Shown in pieces: positions 21,218 through 32,990 of a stretch of DNA of 64,000 bases. The notes beneath the pieces are model-generated. The model was not told the origin of the DNA and ran no database searches. It saw nothing but the letters and a program-made list of their open reading frames with translations. The position numbers were made by a program, and so were the translations under genes. This stretch comes from Sceloporus undulatus. Its lineage: Eukaryota > Chordata > Lepidosauria > Squamata > Phrynosomatidae. The stretch spans positions 19,197,319-19,261,318 of the forward strand of contig NC_056527.1 of NCBI RefSeq assembly GCF_019175285.1. The letters run 5' to 3'. The first letter of the stretch is position 1; the number at the start of each line of letters is the position of its first letter.

Positions 21218-23549
21218 GTGACAGCAACATCTGCTCATTCAGAACCTTTTAAGCAAAGAAAGAAGAAAAATAGCAAGAGGTTTAAAATGATTCACACTAA
21301 AGGTTACAGGAGTTACAATTTCATCTGGGTAACTCAGGTGACAGTTAACAGAATTATTGCTCTTCCCTTTTTTCTTTCTTTTCACCAGCTACTATGTTTA
21401 TTCTGGGAAAGGGAACCTATGGCTAGATTGGCACGACCTGCTTCTCTAACCAGTATATTATAGTTGCGGTACATCTAGAATTAGTCAGTGGCATGTTCTA
21501 TCATTGGTAGATCATCTACTGGCACAGCAGTTTCATCAGATTTCTTCATAAACAAAGTGCTATTTCAGAGTAAGCCAAGCTCTTTCCGAAAACAAGTTTT
21601 AAAACTTTAAACATATTTGGAAAACATCTTCTGAATGACTCTGATTAGGATTTTTCTGCCATAAGGCTTCTCTGCTTATTTTGAGACCTGATTGTGAGTA
21701 CAGTTTGTTAGGTGCCAGAAGCATACATACTCCCTCATCTGGAAGAAAATGCACTACCAAAAAAAGAAGAGGTATAGATTTGAATGAAAATTTGCATGTG
21801 CTCATTTACATGCATAAATGCAAATTTAGACATCATTTTGATACGTTGAATAAACTGCATCTTATCATGGTGGAGAACCTGTAACTTGAACCTGTGGGCC
21901 TGCTCAGTCTGCTGTCTATGAGCTAACTGTTGATGGGTAATATCAGTGTCCCTGATCTCCCTTCTTATTTGTCTTTCTACCAGGTTTGAACTTAGTAGCT
22001 CTTCAAATGGACAATGCCTTGAAAGTGAAAACTGTCTTCCCACAGCCCTTCAAATATAAAACTGTCTTTGGTACACATGAGACCTCTGGCCAGAGGCTTG
22101 GCTGTACAATATCAATCCCCATGCTTAAAGCACCCACAGTCTTGGAGGCTTTGAGGACTGCTTTATCTATTCCAGTGAATTATCTTTTTCTGCTTGTCTC
22201 CATGAACAATCCATCCCCTCTTTGCTGAGCTAGACTACTAACTGCCCTTTACCTCTGCTGCTGCTGTCAGTCCAAAACTCTGGTGACAATTTTGGTAATA
22301 GGTTCTGAGATTCAGTATTGAGACCCCCAGTGGCTAACACAAGACATTTTTATTTCTCACGCAAACCTGCAAGTATACTCCTTGTGTGTATCTACAGAGA
22401 CAGAGAAAAGCCACTGTTCAGATTTGGGAGTGATTTAAAATAAGAAAGTTGTGCCATAAGTATCCATCCCTTTCTCCTACCCTTGTTTCTAAATCTATAC
22501 ATGTTCCTCTTTTATGTATGAAATAACCTTTGAGCTTAATGCCAGATGAAACAAACACTGCTTTTCAGGCTCTACATACTCTGAAGGTCATGAATGCAGG
22601 CTACAAATCAGGAAGAATAAAAATCGCCCTACAGTAGAAGTCAAAGATAACTTAATCCTTGACAGTGAATTTCGTGAATTAAATAGAAGGCAGACAAATG
22701 ACCTCTCTACCTTTTTTTGCACAGCTGACAAAAGACAGACTTTTGACCATGGTACTGACCAGGACAATCTGAGTTTTGGAGACAGAAACAACATATAATG
22801 CAAAAATTATAAAATAAAACTAGTCTTAGTAATCATTTCTGGAGATTTGGAGAAGACATTTAAATTAATAACTTAACTATCATATAGGGGTTAAGCATGC
22901 CTTCTAAGTAAGCAGTCCACTTCTTGAGAAGCAAATTATTTTCCCAGTACATTTATGTTCATACATTTTTTTTCCAGTGTGAGTGCAGCCCAAATGCACA
23001 TGAACAAATTTGTTACAATCCCCATAAAGCAGCTCCTGCTTAAAAATAATAACAAGTAATAGTGGAGGAAAATGTAGAGCTTGCAAAACACATTACAACA
23101 TATCTTCATTTCCTAAGAGGACTGTGGTGTTTTGCAGGTGGCGGATTGAAGAGATTGGCTTCTTTGTTTGTTTTTGATGTTTTAAAAAAACTTTGTTTTA
23201 CTTCTGCAAACCTCAGGATTTCCCCAAACATGCCAGTGCCTCTCATTTGTTTCCCAGTAGCACTATATCTATTTCATCAGTCCCTTTGGCATTCACCAAA
23301 GGAGTACTGTGTTACAGAGTGGCACCAGTTCTGCACAAAATAAGATATTTAAGAAAGTAGCAGAATTTTCTGAGGAAATACCTTGATTGATACACATGTA
23401 ACATATCTCCAAAAAGGATACTCCTTGCAGACCACACACAAATCTGAAAGAGATTGGACATTGCAATTATCTAGTAGCCATAGGTCAGGTCCCATTAAAT
23501 ATGTTCAGCGGGCTTACATGAGGGAAAGGTAGGTTAAAAAAACCACCAA
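21218..23549. other. Intergenic, repeat-poor, no gene seen
   Basis: About 2.3 kb of AT-rich sequence without recognised repeats. Frames are below about 100 codons and none shows a known domain or paired splice sites. Confidence 0.5.
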
Positions 23550-23902
23550 GGAGCTGTACAGACCAGCCAAAAGGGCTGTTGCCAGGAGTGGGGGCGTGGT
23601 GACTGCACGGTGCATGCCTTGATTCCACCATCATGCCACCCGACCTATCAGATGGTGGGCAGTGTGGGAATGTTGCTGTGGAGTAGCGTTTATAGACACT
23701 GCACCAAAGAAACAGTAAAAAAAATGCCACCACAGTGCCAAGGGCGGCTTTTTGCTGCCTCAAAAAGGAGCTGCATTTTACTGCTGCTTTTTGAGTTAGC
23801 AAACTGCTGGATCGGAACTGTGGCATGTGGTTGCCATGGCCCCAATCTGGCACTCAAAGGGGCGGTGTTAAGTCACCCCTTACTCGCCATCTGTATTGCT
23901 CC
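23550..23902. mobile_element. Harbinger-like MITE (353 bp)
   Basis: The left end GGAGCTGTACAGACCAGCC and right end CGCCATCTGTATTGCTCC are inverted repeats (GGAGC..TACAGA). The GC-rich interior is like the copies at 2141 and 10573. The flanks are CAA and GAA, possibly a decayed 3-bp duplication. The two 120-135 codon frames over it are repeat-derived. Confidence 0.6.
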
Positions 23903-24963
23903 GAAGTGCCCAGGTAGTAGTGTATCCTTTGCAACATCTGGAAGAAGCTGTGTGGACAATTGCACTATTCCTACAAACCCCCTGCATCTACTTTGTTCCT
24001 GTTATGAGACATGTTGACAAAGGAGAAGGAGAAGGAATGCTCTGAAATGAAGCAAGGTTTATTGACGGCATTTATCTACCAAAGAACAAAGCAGGAAGGT
24101 GACCCCACAACTTGCAGAAGACAGCTGTAACATTTCCATCAACTTCAAAAACCAAGTGTTTCAATGCAATGTCCATATTAATTTTCTGTACTCGGTCTAC
24201 TGCCTTGGATATTTGATGTTCTTAGGAGTGACAAGTAGTATTAGTTCTGCAGTGATTCTGTTTTTTTCTTATTCTAGAGATCAAAGTTTTAAACAATTGG
24301 AATCTACCTGGAAAGGAAGCGAGAGAGAGAGCTCTTGCATGTTTTGAAAGCCGAAGAAAGCAGAGAAGTAATTTGTGCAGATAAGCCCAAAAGGGTCAGA
24401 AAGATGCAGCTCTATATCTTATTTTTAACAATCCCAGATGGTATAACATCTTTACTGTATCAGGATATTACTTAGATAAGTATATAGATAAGATCAAGTT
24501 GGTGGCAGCTTAATTTGGTCAAGATGGAGATAATATTGACACGTTAGAGGAGGATGGCCAAATGTTCCCTTTGTTTCTTTTGCTTTAAATGGCAAGCAAT
24601 AAGGACTGTTTCAGATCTTTGGTAGCACCTGGAAACAAAATGTTTTTTAAAGTATAAACATAATGTTTGGCTAGGTACAGTACCCTCTTTTTATATATGG
24701 ACCTGGTACACTAAGAAGGGATTCAAGAACATATTTCAAGCCTTTTTTAAAATTCTAAATTCCAATGAAGTTGTAGCCACATCTTCATAAGTAGTTTTTG
24801 TCAAATTGTATTGATTTGGGGAGGGGGGTAATTACAGAGACTCAACAGAGTCTTGGTGCAAATAACTTTGCACCAAGTTATTTTAAGGTACTATGAATGT
24901 TGGCTGGGTTGGATACAGAAATTATGACTGTAGATAGGGAGTTCCAGGTATCTTTTTATCTGA
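23903..24963. other. Intergenic, no gene seen
   Basis: Unique AT-rich sequence. Confidence 0.45.
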
Positions 24964-25176
24964 AGCTGCTGCCACTTTGCAGAATTAATATAATTTGACA
25001 CCACTTTAACTGTCATGGCTCTATTCTATGGAATACTGGGATTTGTAGTTTGTACTGGCTCCAAAGCTCTCTGACAGAAAAGGTTAAGTGTCTCACAAAA
25101 CTACAAATCCCAGAATTTCATAGCATTAGCCATGACAGTTTAAGTGGTGTCATTAATTCTGCTGTGTAGAAGCAGA
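24964..25176. mobile_element. Palindromic MITE ('AATAATCCAG' family)
   Basis: 'TTTGACACCACTTTAACTGT' pairs with the right-hand 'ACAGTTTAAGTGGTGTCATT'. 'TGGGATTTGTAGTTTG' pairs with 'CAAAACTACAAATCCCA'. The ends carry GCAGAATTAAT and ATTAATTCTGC. Confidence 0.88.
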
Positions 25177-25180
25177 CTTT

Positions 25181-25452
25181 GGGCCCAAATAGATGGGCTG
25201 AGGAAGCTGTTTTCCACATGGTTTGGGAGCATGGCGATTAGATTATGCAGACCCCTAAGATGCACAGAAAACGCACTGAAGCTGTGCCTAGGCCACAGAA
25301 ACCCGACACAAAAAAGGAGTGTTTTTTCCATGCTCCAATTAGGGCCCACAGCAGAGTGTGCCCTTGGGACTGTAGTGTGCGTTTGCCATGGTCCTGAGGC
25401 ATCTTGGGCAGGGATGGCTTCAAGCCACCCCTTCAGACCGATCTGTTTTTCC
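25181..25452. mobile_element. Harbinger-like MITE
   Basis: The left end GGGCCCAAATAGATGGGCTG and right 'CAGACCGATCTGTTTTTCC' are loosely inverted. 'TTCAAGCCACCCCTTCAGAC' matches the sub-terminal phrase of this GC-rich group. It directly follows the palindromic MITE, so two elements lie back to back. Confidence 0.5.
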
Positions 25453-26190
25453 TCTGGTTACCAGTCTGTGATACTGCCCCTGCTTACAATTCCTTGCAGA
25501 AGTCTTTATCTTCCTTTGACGTTTCCACATTTTGTTGCATTACAAACTGGAAATGATTTAATTTTCATTTGAAATTCCACTTGTGTTACCACTTGATGCA
25601 CACAAGATACTCAGCACAGTGAAGGTGCACCATATTTTTGCTATGGCACAAAAGTTAAGCAAACAAAAATAAATTGACAGTGGTACATCCACTGTTTACA
25701 ATGACAATTAAATCAATTTCAATTCTTGATGGTAATACAATGAGATACAGAAAAGTTAATGGGGGAACAGAATATGTCTCCATTCAATTTGATCACTGCC
25801 ATTATAATGTCATATTTTACTTGCTTTGGGACTCCTATGCAATGTTAGTTCTTTTCTCACAATCAGCTTCTTGGCATCCTTCATTCATGGGGAGGGATTT
25901 ACCTACAATAAACAAATGAACATAAGAACAAGTTGGCACTGAGGAATGCACTAAAAACATTCTGGAAAATAGTACACAGCTTATTGGCTTTTCATTTGAA
26001 GATTAAATCACATAATCTTCATTTGGTGAGCTAATGTAGTTTCCCCCCCCCCCAGTTACTATGGCATGATGAGTTCCAACAGTGAGCCTCCCAACTTGAC
26101 ACTATTTCTTCAACACATTTTTCTTTTCTTTTTTTAAAGTTTTCTTTGTTTATTTATAAAATTATACACAATTCTACACAAAACAGAATA

Positions 26191-26227
<37 letters not shown>

Positions 26228-26308
26228 TAAAAAAAGGAAAATTAAAAAGAGAAGCTAAATCAGATATTCTATATCTTTACAAAGACATTTTTCAAAGATT
26301 TTCTAGTA
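25453..26308. other. Intergenic, with (TAA)n at 26187-26230
   Basis: AT-rich unique sequence, a C-run at 26043-26053, and about 12 TAA units forming a microsatellite. Confidence 0.6.
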
Positions 26309-26541
26309 CAGTTGGCCCTTCTTATACATGGATTTTTTATACACAGATTCAAGCATCCACAGTTTGAAAATGTTTCAAAAAAGTATAAAGTTCAAATATC
26401 AAACCTTGATTTTCCATTTTTTTTTTATAAGGGACACCATTTTGCTATGTCATTATATTTAGTGAGACTTGAGCTTTCACAGATTTTGTTATCCACAGGG
26501 CATCTTGGAACCAAACCCCAGAGTATAACAAGGGTCCACTG
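26309..26541 (-). mobile_element. Tigger/pogo-like MITE, complete (233 bp)
   Basis: Reverse-orientation copy of the 20415 element: CAGTTGGCCCTTCTTATAC at the left, 'GGGTCCACTG' at the right, TA on both sides (26307-26308 and 26542-26543). The shared interior includes 'GGGACACCATTTTGCTATGT'. Confidence 0.8.
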
Positions 26542-26696
26542 TATCTGGTAGGTTGCAGTCTGACTATGAAATGGAATTTAGAATGTGGCTGTATTGTATA
26601 TCAACTCCTTGGAAAACACAACTTATAAAATCCAGAGTTGAAGCACCATCTTTACTATGGACTTATTTTGTAATATTTGTTTGTTTGTTTGTTTTG

Positions 26697-26930
26697 TCTC
26701 TGCTTCAGTTGTCTATGTATGTCCCTTCAAATTACCTCTCAACATATGGTGACCCAATGGATTTCATAGGGGTTTCTTAGGCAAGGAATAACCAGAGGTG
26801 ATTTCTCCATTTCCTTCCACTGAAATATAGCTTAAAGCACCTGGTATTTATTGGTGATCCCCATCCAAGTACTAACCAGGGTTGACTCTGCTTTGTGTCC
26901 AAGATCAGACAGGATCTGATGCCTTTAAAC
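26697..26930 (-). mobile_element. 5S rRNA-derived SINE
   Basis: The right part, read on the minus strand, follows 5S rRNA: 'CTGTCTGATCTTGGACACAA', 'AGCAGAGTCAACCCTGGTTA', 'GTACTTGGATGGGGATCACC'. These correspond to the internal control region of 5S genes. The left part ('CATATGGTGACCCAATGGAT', 'CTTAGGCAAGGAATAACC') is the SINE body shared with the tRNA-derived SINEs, and a (TTTG)n tail lies at 26677-26695. It is a diverged retrocopy and not a functional 5S gene. Confidence 0.85.
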
Positions 26931-29439
26931 TATTTGAGCCCCCTGCTCAAGAATTAGGAATATGATGATCTCTCAGAGGATAAAAACAAGAAAGACAATA
27001 ACAGACTTTGCTTATTAAAAGAACTATCTCAGTGATAAACAGGAACAGCAGGTGCCTGCCCAGAGCTCACCAAAACTGTATCAGTATTGCTTAATTTCAA
27101 AATCCATTTGAACTTCCTCTATTCAGACATAATGCCAGCATTTCCCCCCCCTAACAAATCAGGAATTAAATCAGCCCAGTGTGGGAGGAAATGGATTTTT
27201 TCAAATCATAACTAACTTACTTTATCTAGATCTCATGATAGCTCAGTTATATACTCACAGAGCACTGTCAGCCATCTGTCACCAACATTCTTGTGTTCTC
27301 AGTAGGAAGGACATGACATAGAGTTGCTGCTACCAGCAGTGATGTGATCTGTCATAATTGGGTCTCATCCAAAAAACCAATTTGCACATCCCTGGTTAGA
27401 TCGTGTGTGTGGTTGTTATTCTACTTCCTGGAACACTGCCAGGTCCACGCTGACGATCAGCAAACTGGTACTGGTTCACTGGGGTGTTTTAAGGCCATGA
27501 AAAGAGTCCTGTGAGGCAGATGAAAAGGCCCATGATTTCATATGGCAGCAGGTTTGTGGAGAGGTGAGCGATTCTTGTGAAGAAGGGTGGCATGCCCCCC
27601 TCCAATTTTCTTTCAGTAGACCCACCCTGCCACTGACAAAGTTGCATCTACTGAAGAAGCCACTTGGAATTTCGATGTTTCCCAGACTGGTAAGAATCTT
27701 GTCTTACAGAATAACAGGGTGGAGGGAAGCGTTCATCCTTCCATGCCTTTTTCCAAGCAAAATCACAGAGGTTTGGGGTGACAGCAGTGTCAATAGGGTG
27801 AAGGACCATTTCGGAACTGTACAAACACCCATGTAAGGCCACAGTCAGCCTGTAAGCTACCCACATCTTAGTATATAGGTTTCAAAAGTACAAAACACAA
27901 TTTTCCATGGCCAAGATAGGATGACAGCATGTGAAATATGTTTGGCTCTGACAACCCTCCCAACCAATTGATCAGTCAAAGCAGGTAAGCAATGTAATCC
28001 TCTGATTTGGCCAAGGAAGCACACTGGGTTGCAGTTCATCAATCTGTATTGGGACCAGGAAGGATTTTTAAAGTTAACCATGGCTGGTTATTAGGATGGC
28101 ATGTTTATGCCTTCTTTAGCTGTTCCTTCTCCCAGCGGGAGATGATGTATTTCAGTTGCATGGTTCAGTGCAGTTACTTGACTACTGAACTGTTTGTTTT
28201 ATCTTTCAGCACAACAGTTAATCAGAAGAACAAGTGTGGAAGTGTGAAAAATGCCACCAAAAGGGAGAAAAAACAGGGTTGTGCCTGAGATAGGGATTGC
28301 AAGATAGGAGTACTACTATTAGAGGTACAGCAAAATCCCAAATATACATTGTGCTGACACCTTTAGTCAAACAGAATGTACAAAATACATCACTCCAAGC
28401 CTGCTGACTTCTTCATCAGGCACGAATGGTTTTAAAAAAGAAAGGATGAAGGGGAATAAAAGTGACAATGTTTGGGTCACAGTTCTGCTTCAGGTGTTGT
28501 TTAAGGTGGTGATGAAGGAGGGTCAACATAGATAGAGGCTGCATCCTTCCATGCCTATAAGAGGATTAGAAACAAGGGCAGTAAAAGAATAGCTGTAAAC
28601 TTTCCTTCTTCATTGGCAGGAACAAAGTTACTTCCTTTGAGATCTGTTGGATGCTTCCAGTCACTTTCTGGAAGAGTACAGCGAGTCTCTCAAGAGGCTT
28701 TTTTCAGGTGTGGTCTCTGGACACAGATTTAAGCTATGTACGATCATTTAGCTTGAACAAAACAAATACATTTTAAATGGGGAACCTTCCTCACATTTCT
28801 TTCCCTAGAATGTGTACAGTTTATCAGGTGTATCTCAGATAAGAGCTGAGGTGTGCCTGCAACTGAAATTTTATCTGGGCCACTTTGCTGTGGAAGAGTT
28901 TTAATGTCTGTGGGAAAAGGTAAATATCTAAGGGGATAGATCTGATTCATGTCCACTTAAATAAAGTCCGTTAAATCCAGTTTGGTGCTGGCCACCCCTT
29001 TATCCATTCCTGACCATCAGACGACCGATAAATATTTTATTTCAGGTTTGGCTTACATTTTATACAAATCACCAGTTACTCCAGGAAAAAAAAATCACTC
29101 TGATGTCATAATCAGCATTCACAGTACTTTGGAATGTCTATATAAACACTCAGCCATATTTATTCATATATATTTGTATGCCCTGGTAGCAGCTATTTTT
29201 CAGAGAACGGCTGATGAAGTAAGTTACTGCTTCATGGCGGTAAAGAGTGCAAAAAATCAATGTTATGGCATTGTGCCTAGAAATGTATACTTATCATTTG
29301 TGCTAGGCATTCAAGTGAGATGCACTTACCTTGAATATTCAGGATGTTTCTGAAACATCTTGTATCAATGGTGCTTAGCTATCATTCCACAGTTATGTGA
29401 AATGGAAATAGGTCGTTTTCTGCTCAGACAACAGGTACA
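26931..29439. other. Intergenic, repeat-poor, no gene seen
   Basis: About 2.5 kb. The 123-codon frame at 28982-29353 has no recognised domain. A phrase at 28385-28440 ('CTGACTTCTTCATCAGGCAC') looks repeat-like, but I cannot place it. Confidence 0.45.
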
Positions 29440-30190
29440 ATAAAAAGTTGGAAAAATGACAGTACAGGCATGGAAAGGTGGACATTTTTTACTTTATTTT
29501 TTGGTCTTCCTCTTCCGTAATTAGTTTTCCTTTTTTCAAGCTGCATAAAACAACCGGGACGTTTGATCTACTGAATATCCGTCATTGCTTTTAAAGGCTT
29601 TATAAAACCGCAGATCTGACTCTTTCTCTGACAGACATATTTTTGAATCTAAAAACAGTACTACAGTAAGATATTTTCATCAAAAATGTAAAACCTCATG
29701 AAAAATTCAAATGTTTTGGTGGAGTAGAGGCCCTCAACTGGAATAATGTCATCCCATGTATATACAGTGTGGTGTTATTTCTAGGCGGATTTCTTTTCTT
29801 CTTCCCCGCATCCCCAGTGATGCTGATTTCAAAGGTTCTAATGTCGCTGACTCTCAGAAGGAGCCTCGGTAATAATTATTCTGATCTGTCATCACCTTGC
29901 CAGATCGTGATATTTCAGGTTTCCTGTTTTCAGTAAATTTAATTCCTTATCTTTGCAGCTTCATAAAACAGAAATCCTTTCTGAACAATAAAGCATAAAT
30001 AATGTATTTCTATTTTTGAATGTGTTCTTGGATATGGCTGCAATTTATGAGAAAAGCAACTATAATTATGAATGCAAATGATTTCACAGTTATTGCAACA
30101 GATTTTGTTTATATATGTTAAACTGTCTTGAAAAATAGCCTGCTTTTATGAGAAAAGCCTGGGCTTTTTTCTTCTTCTTCTTGAGAGTGG
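29440..30190. promoter_or_regulatory. Candidate conserved non-coding block
   Basis: About 750 bp of repeat-free sequence with enhancer-like texture: 'CCGTAATTAG', 'CTCGGTAATAATTATTCTGA', 'CTTTGCAGCTTCATAAAACA', 'CAACTATAATTATGAATGCAAAT' (an octamer-like ATGCAAAT within it), and retained CpGs in an AT-rich background. It shows no coding frame. Function is inferred from composition only. Confidence 0.35.
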
Positions 30191-30634
30191 GAGAGAAAAC
30201 AGAGTAACAACTATGGAAACTAGGACAACTGCTGTAGTGTGACTCAACTCAAACTGTGCCAGTTTAAGTCTTTTGTATTGGTGTATCTCAGGCCTTAAAA
30301 CAGTAGTATATTACAGGGTCCACAGTCCTATCAAATAACAATCTATCCAGCATGTGCAGATTGTCAAAACCAAAAATAATCTACACTCTAAAGGCTAAAA
30401 CATAGTAGGGCCAATTAGTTCATAAAATTTTGACATGTAATTTTCTGGCAATGTATGTGTATTCAGAAGCAATTTTCATTAAGCTAAATGAAGCTTATTC
30501 TCAGAAAAGTATGCAGAGGATGGCAGCCCAAATGGCCTGGATCCAGTGCACTTTTAAGGAATGTCTTCTACCCTGTAATCTCACAGTATACATCTGAAAA
30601 CGTCTAGGAAATCAGGTTTTCATTTCACCAGTAA
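30191..30634. other. Intergenic, no gene seen
   Basis: Unique sequence. Confidence 0.45.
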
Positions 30635-30855
30635 GGCTGCATCCACACAGCAAAATAATCCAGTTTGACACCTCTTGAACTGCCATCGCTCTATGCTATG
30701 GAATCTTGGGATTTGTAGTTTGTGATGGAACCAGAGCTCTCTGGCAAAGAAGGATAAATGTCTCACCAAACTACAATTTCCAGAATTTCATAGCAAGGGG
30801 TCATGGCAGTTAGAGGGTTGTCAAACTGAATGATTTCTGCCATGTGGATGCAGCC
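30635..30855. mobile_element. Palindromic MITE, complete (221 bp), 3-bp TSD
   Basis: Ends GGCTGCATCCACAC and GTGGATGCAGCC are perfect inverted repeats, flanked by TAA at 30632-30634 and 30856-30858. Almost the whole length folds back on itself. This is the best-preserved member of the family and defines its ends. The 3-bp duplication fits PIF/Harbinger. Confidence 0.92.
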
Positions 30856-31246
30856 TAAGTGATCCATTTGATAGTTATGCTTTCTCAGTAGGAACCCAGC
30901 AGGTGTGAAGTAACTTTCCTAGAGACCACTACCATGCAACATATGTGCTAATTTTGAGAAGATTTCGAACGTATCCTTGCTGGTTTTAAAAAGTCATTAC
31001 ACTTACAGTCTTTCCCCCCTATTTTGACTGTGATTTTATTGTGGGCATATTGTATTGCTTAGCATATGATTTCCAAGTATACTTAGCATTCCCTTGGATG
31101 TTTTAGCACATATGCCATTCAATAGCTATCATTAGAGATGGTACAGTTGTTTGTGCTTTCTAAGAAAGTTCATATACCATTATTAATGTATGTCATCTGT
31201 ATGGAGTCCTGTATTAAGTCCCTATACTGGGAGGAAGGCAGGATAT

Positions 31247-31284
<38 letters not shown>

Positions 31285-32354
31285 TAGAATGGTGAATACG
31301 GAGGGCTTAAGAAAAAGCTTTGTTCCTTTACTTTATACATGTACACATCTGCTTAGTATCACATTGTAATTTATCCATTCTCTGGGATACACATTAAATG
31401 GCATCCGTATTCTAACATGTCTTATGCCCATTAGCTTCTTAGAGCTAAATCCAGTTGTTAGTGCCAACTAATATAAAGGCATTTAATCAATGAGAATGTG
31501 ATAAATGAGCATGTGTGTAATCCCATTGATTCAATAAATATACTCTATTTGGAAAAATTGTTTGGATTTAGTCCTTTTTACAGGAGGATGGATGCTGGAA
31601 GGATGTCTATTTATTTAAGCCAGTCACACCTTTGTCCTTTGCAGGCTGCTATAACACTTTTAGCTTTTTAATTTCCAAGCTATTTGACAAAAACATGGTA
31701 TTATAAAAATGAGCCATTTATTCACTATCAAATGCCCATTCATGGCCAGTGTTACAACTGCAGTATGGGAGACATTTCTATGTGGTTAATATTATAGTAT
31801 CAATTATTTAACCCACTAGAAATATTCATCTAGGGAAACCAGATAGGTTAGCAAAATGTCTGGCCTATTTTTGTCTAAGTGCTACCATCACTTAGCCCTC
31901 TGGAAGCCCTGCCTGCTGCTAAAAGAACAGTTATTTATTATAATCCTATCCTAGGGTCCATCCTAGACATATCCCAGTCTGCAAATAATTAAATGATTAT
32001 TCTGGGCATATCCTGTTCTGCAAATAGTACAGTAATATACAAACATATTTATGCAGTTGGTAGACAGCAACCAAGTACTTTAATCTACTTGCATAGATGG
32101 AGGATGAGGGTGTTTGCAAGCACTAATCACAGCAGCAATAGCAATATTACAAATACTGATTAAGGTGCACCAATTAATACTGCTGCTGCATGGTTTATGA
32201 CAAGGCTCTCTGATCGGGTGAATTAATCAGCCTCAGGTAATGTTTGAATACTAATATGTCTAAATGTTTACAGAATTATGTGGCATTTCAGATGCATGTT
32301 ATAAGCCAGAGCATTATAGGAAAAAAACACTTTACATCTGCGCTGAAAGTATGC
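30856..32354. other. Intergenic, with (TAA)n at 31249-31284
   Basis: The microsatellite follows 'GGGAGGAAGGCAGGATATCA', the 3' tail of an old non-LTR element on the plus strand. The remainder is AT-rich unique sequence. Confidence 0.55.
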
Positions 32355-32550
32355 CGGCTCTGTTGCTGCATGACTTCAAGTTGTTTCCAGTTTATGGTGA
32401 CCCTAGGGCAAACCTATCACAGGGTTTTCTGGAATGGAGTTTTCTAGGGCTGAGAGTGTGTGATTCCCCCAAGGTCATCAAGTGAATTTGCAAGGTTGAG
32501 CTCAATCAAACCCTGATCTCCAGAGTCATAGACCAATACTCAAATGCTCG
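32355..32550 (-). mobile_element. tRNA-derived SINE (ACASINE2-like)
   Basis: Plus-strand 'TGACTTCAAGTTGTTTCCAG', 'ATGGTGACCCTAGGGCAAAC', 'CTGATCTCCAGAGTCATAGA', 'CCAATACTCAAATGC' is the reverse complement of SINE body and head. It has an internal deletion near 32430. Confidence 0.85.
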
Positions 32551-32770
32551 ATCTCCTTTCAAATATAATCCACCATATTGTATAAGAAGACTGCTGAAAG
32601 CTTATGCTTTAAGTATAAATGCTGAAAGGCTCAGAATTCTAACAGTGGTTCATATGTCACTCTTTTTCTACAACTATCTTTGCAGTATATGTGCCTGGGC
32701 ATGGTGGTTGTACATGCCAGCCCTGCCTTGATCTCAATATATTTTTCACTGAACGAAAGCCTATGAAGAA

Positions 32771-32979
32771 TAGTTTTTTGTTGGTTTTTAAGGCTATGTG
32801 GCCATGTTCTAGCAGAGTTTCTTCCTGACGTTTTGCCAGCATCTGTGACTGGCATCTCTGAAGATGCCAGCCACAGACGTTGGCAAAACATCAGGAAGAA
32901 ACGCAGCTAGAACATCACCACACAAACCAAAGTGAGAACAAAAAACTATGAATGCCAGCCATGAAAGCCTTTGACTTCA
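32771..32979. mobile_element. Foldback retro-element, possibly Penelope-derived, 11-bp TSD
   Basis: Two arms of about 85 bp ('TTTTTTGTTGGTTTTTAAGG' against 'ACAAACCAAAGTGAGAACAA', and 'CTTCCTGACGTTTTGCCAGC' against 'GTTGGCAAAACATCAGGAAG') form a hairpin, followed by a tail 'ATGAATGCCAGCCATGAAAG'. CCTATGAAGAA occurs at 32760-32770 and 32980-32990, an 11-bp direct repeat fitting retroposition better than a cut-and-paste transposon. Assignment to Penelope-like elements is a guess from the hairpin plus tail layout. Confidence 0.6.
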
Positions 32980-32990
32980 CCTATGAAGAA

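Noticed and set aside
26850-26930. Functional 5S rRNA gene on the minus strand
   Set aside because: Only part of the 5S sequence is present, with several mismatches in the control region, joined to a SINE body. It is a retrocopy.
28982-29353. 123-codon frame in a repeat-free region
   Set aside because: No domain, no clear splice sites, and an AT-rich codon pattern like its surroundings. A chance frame is more likely.
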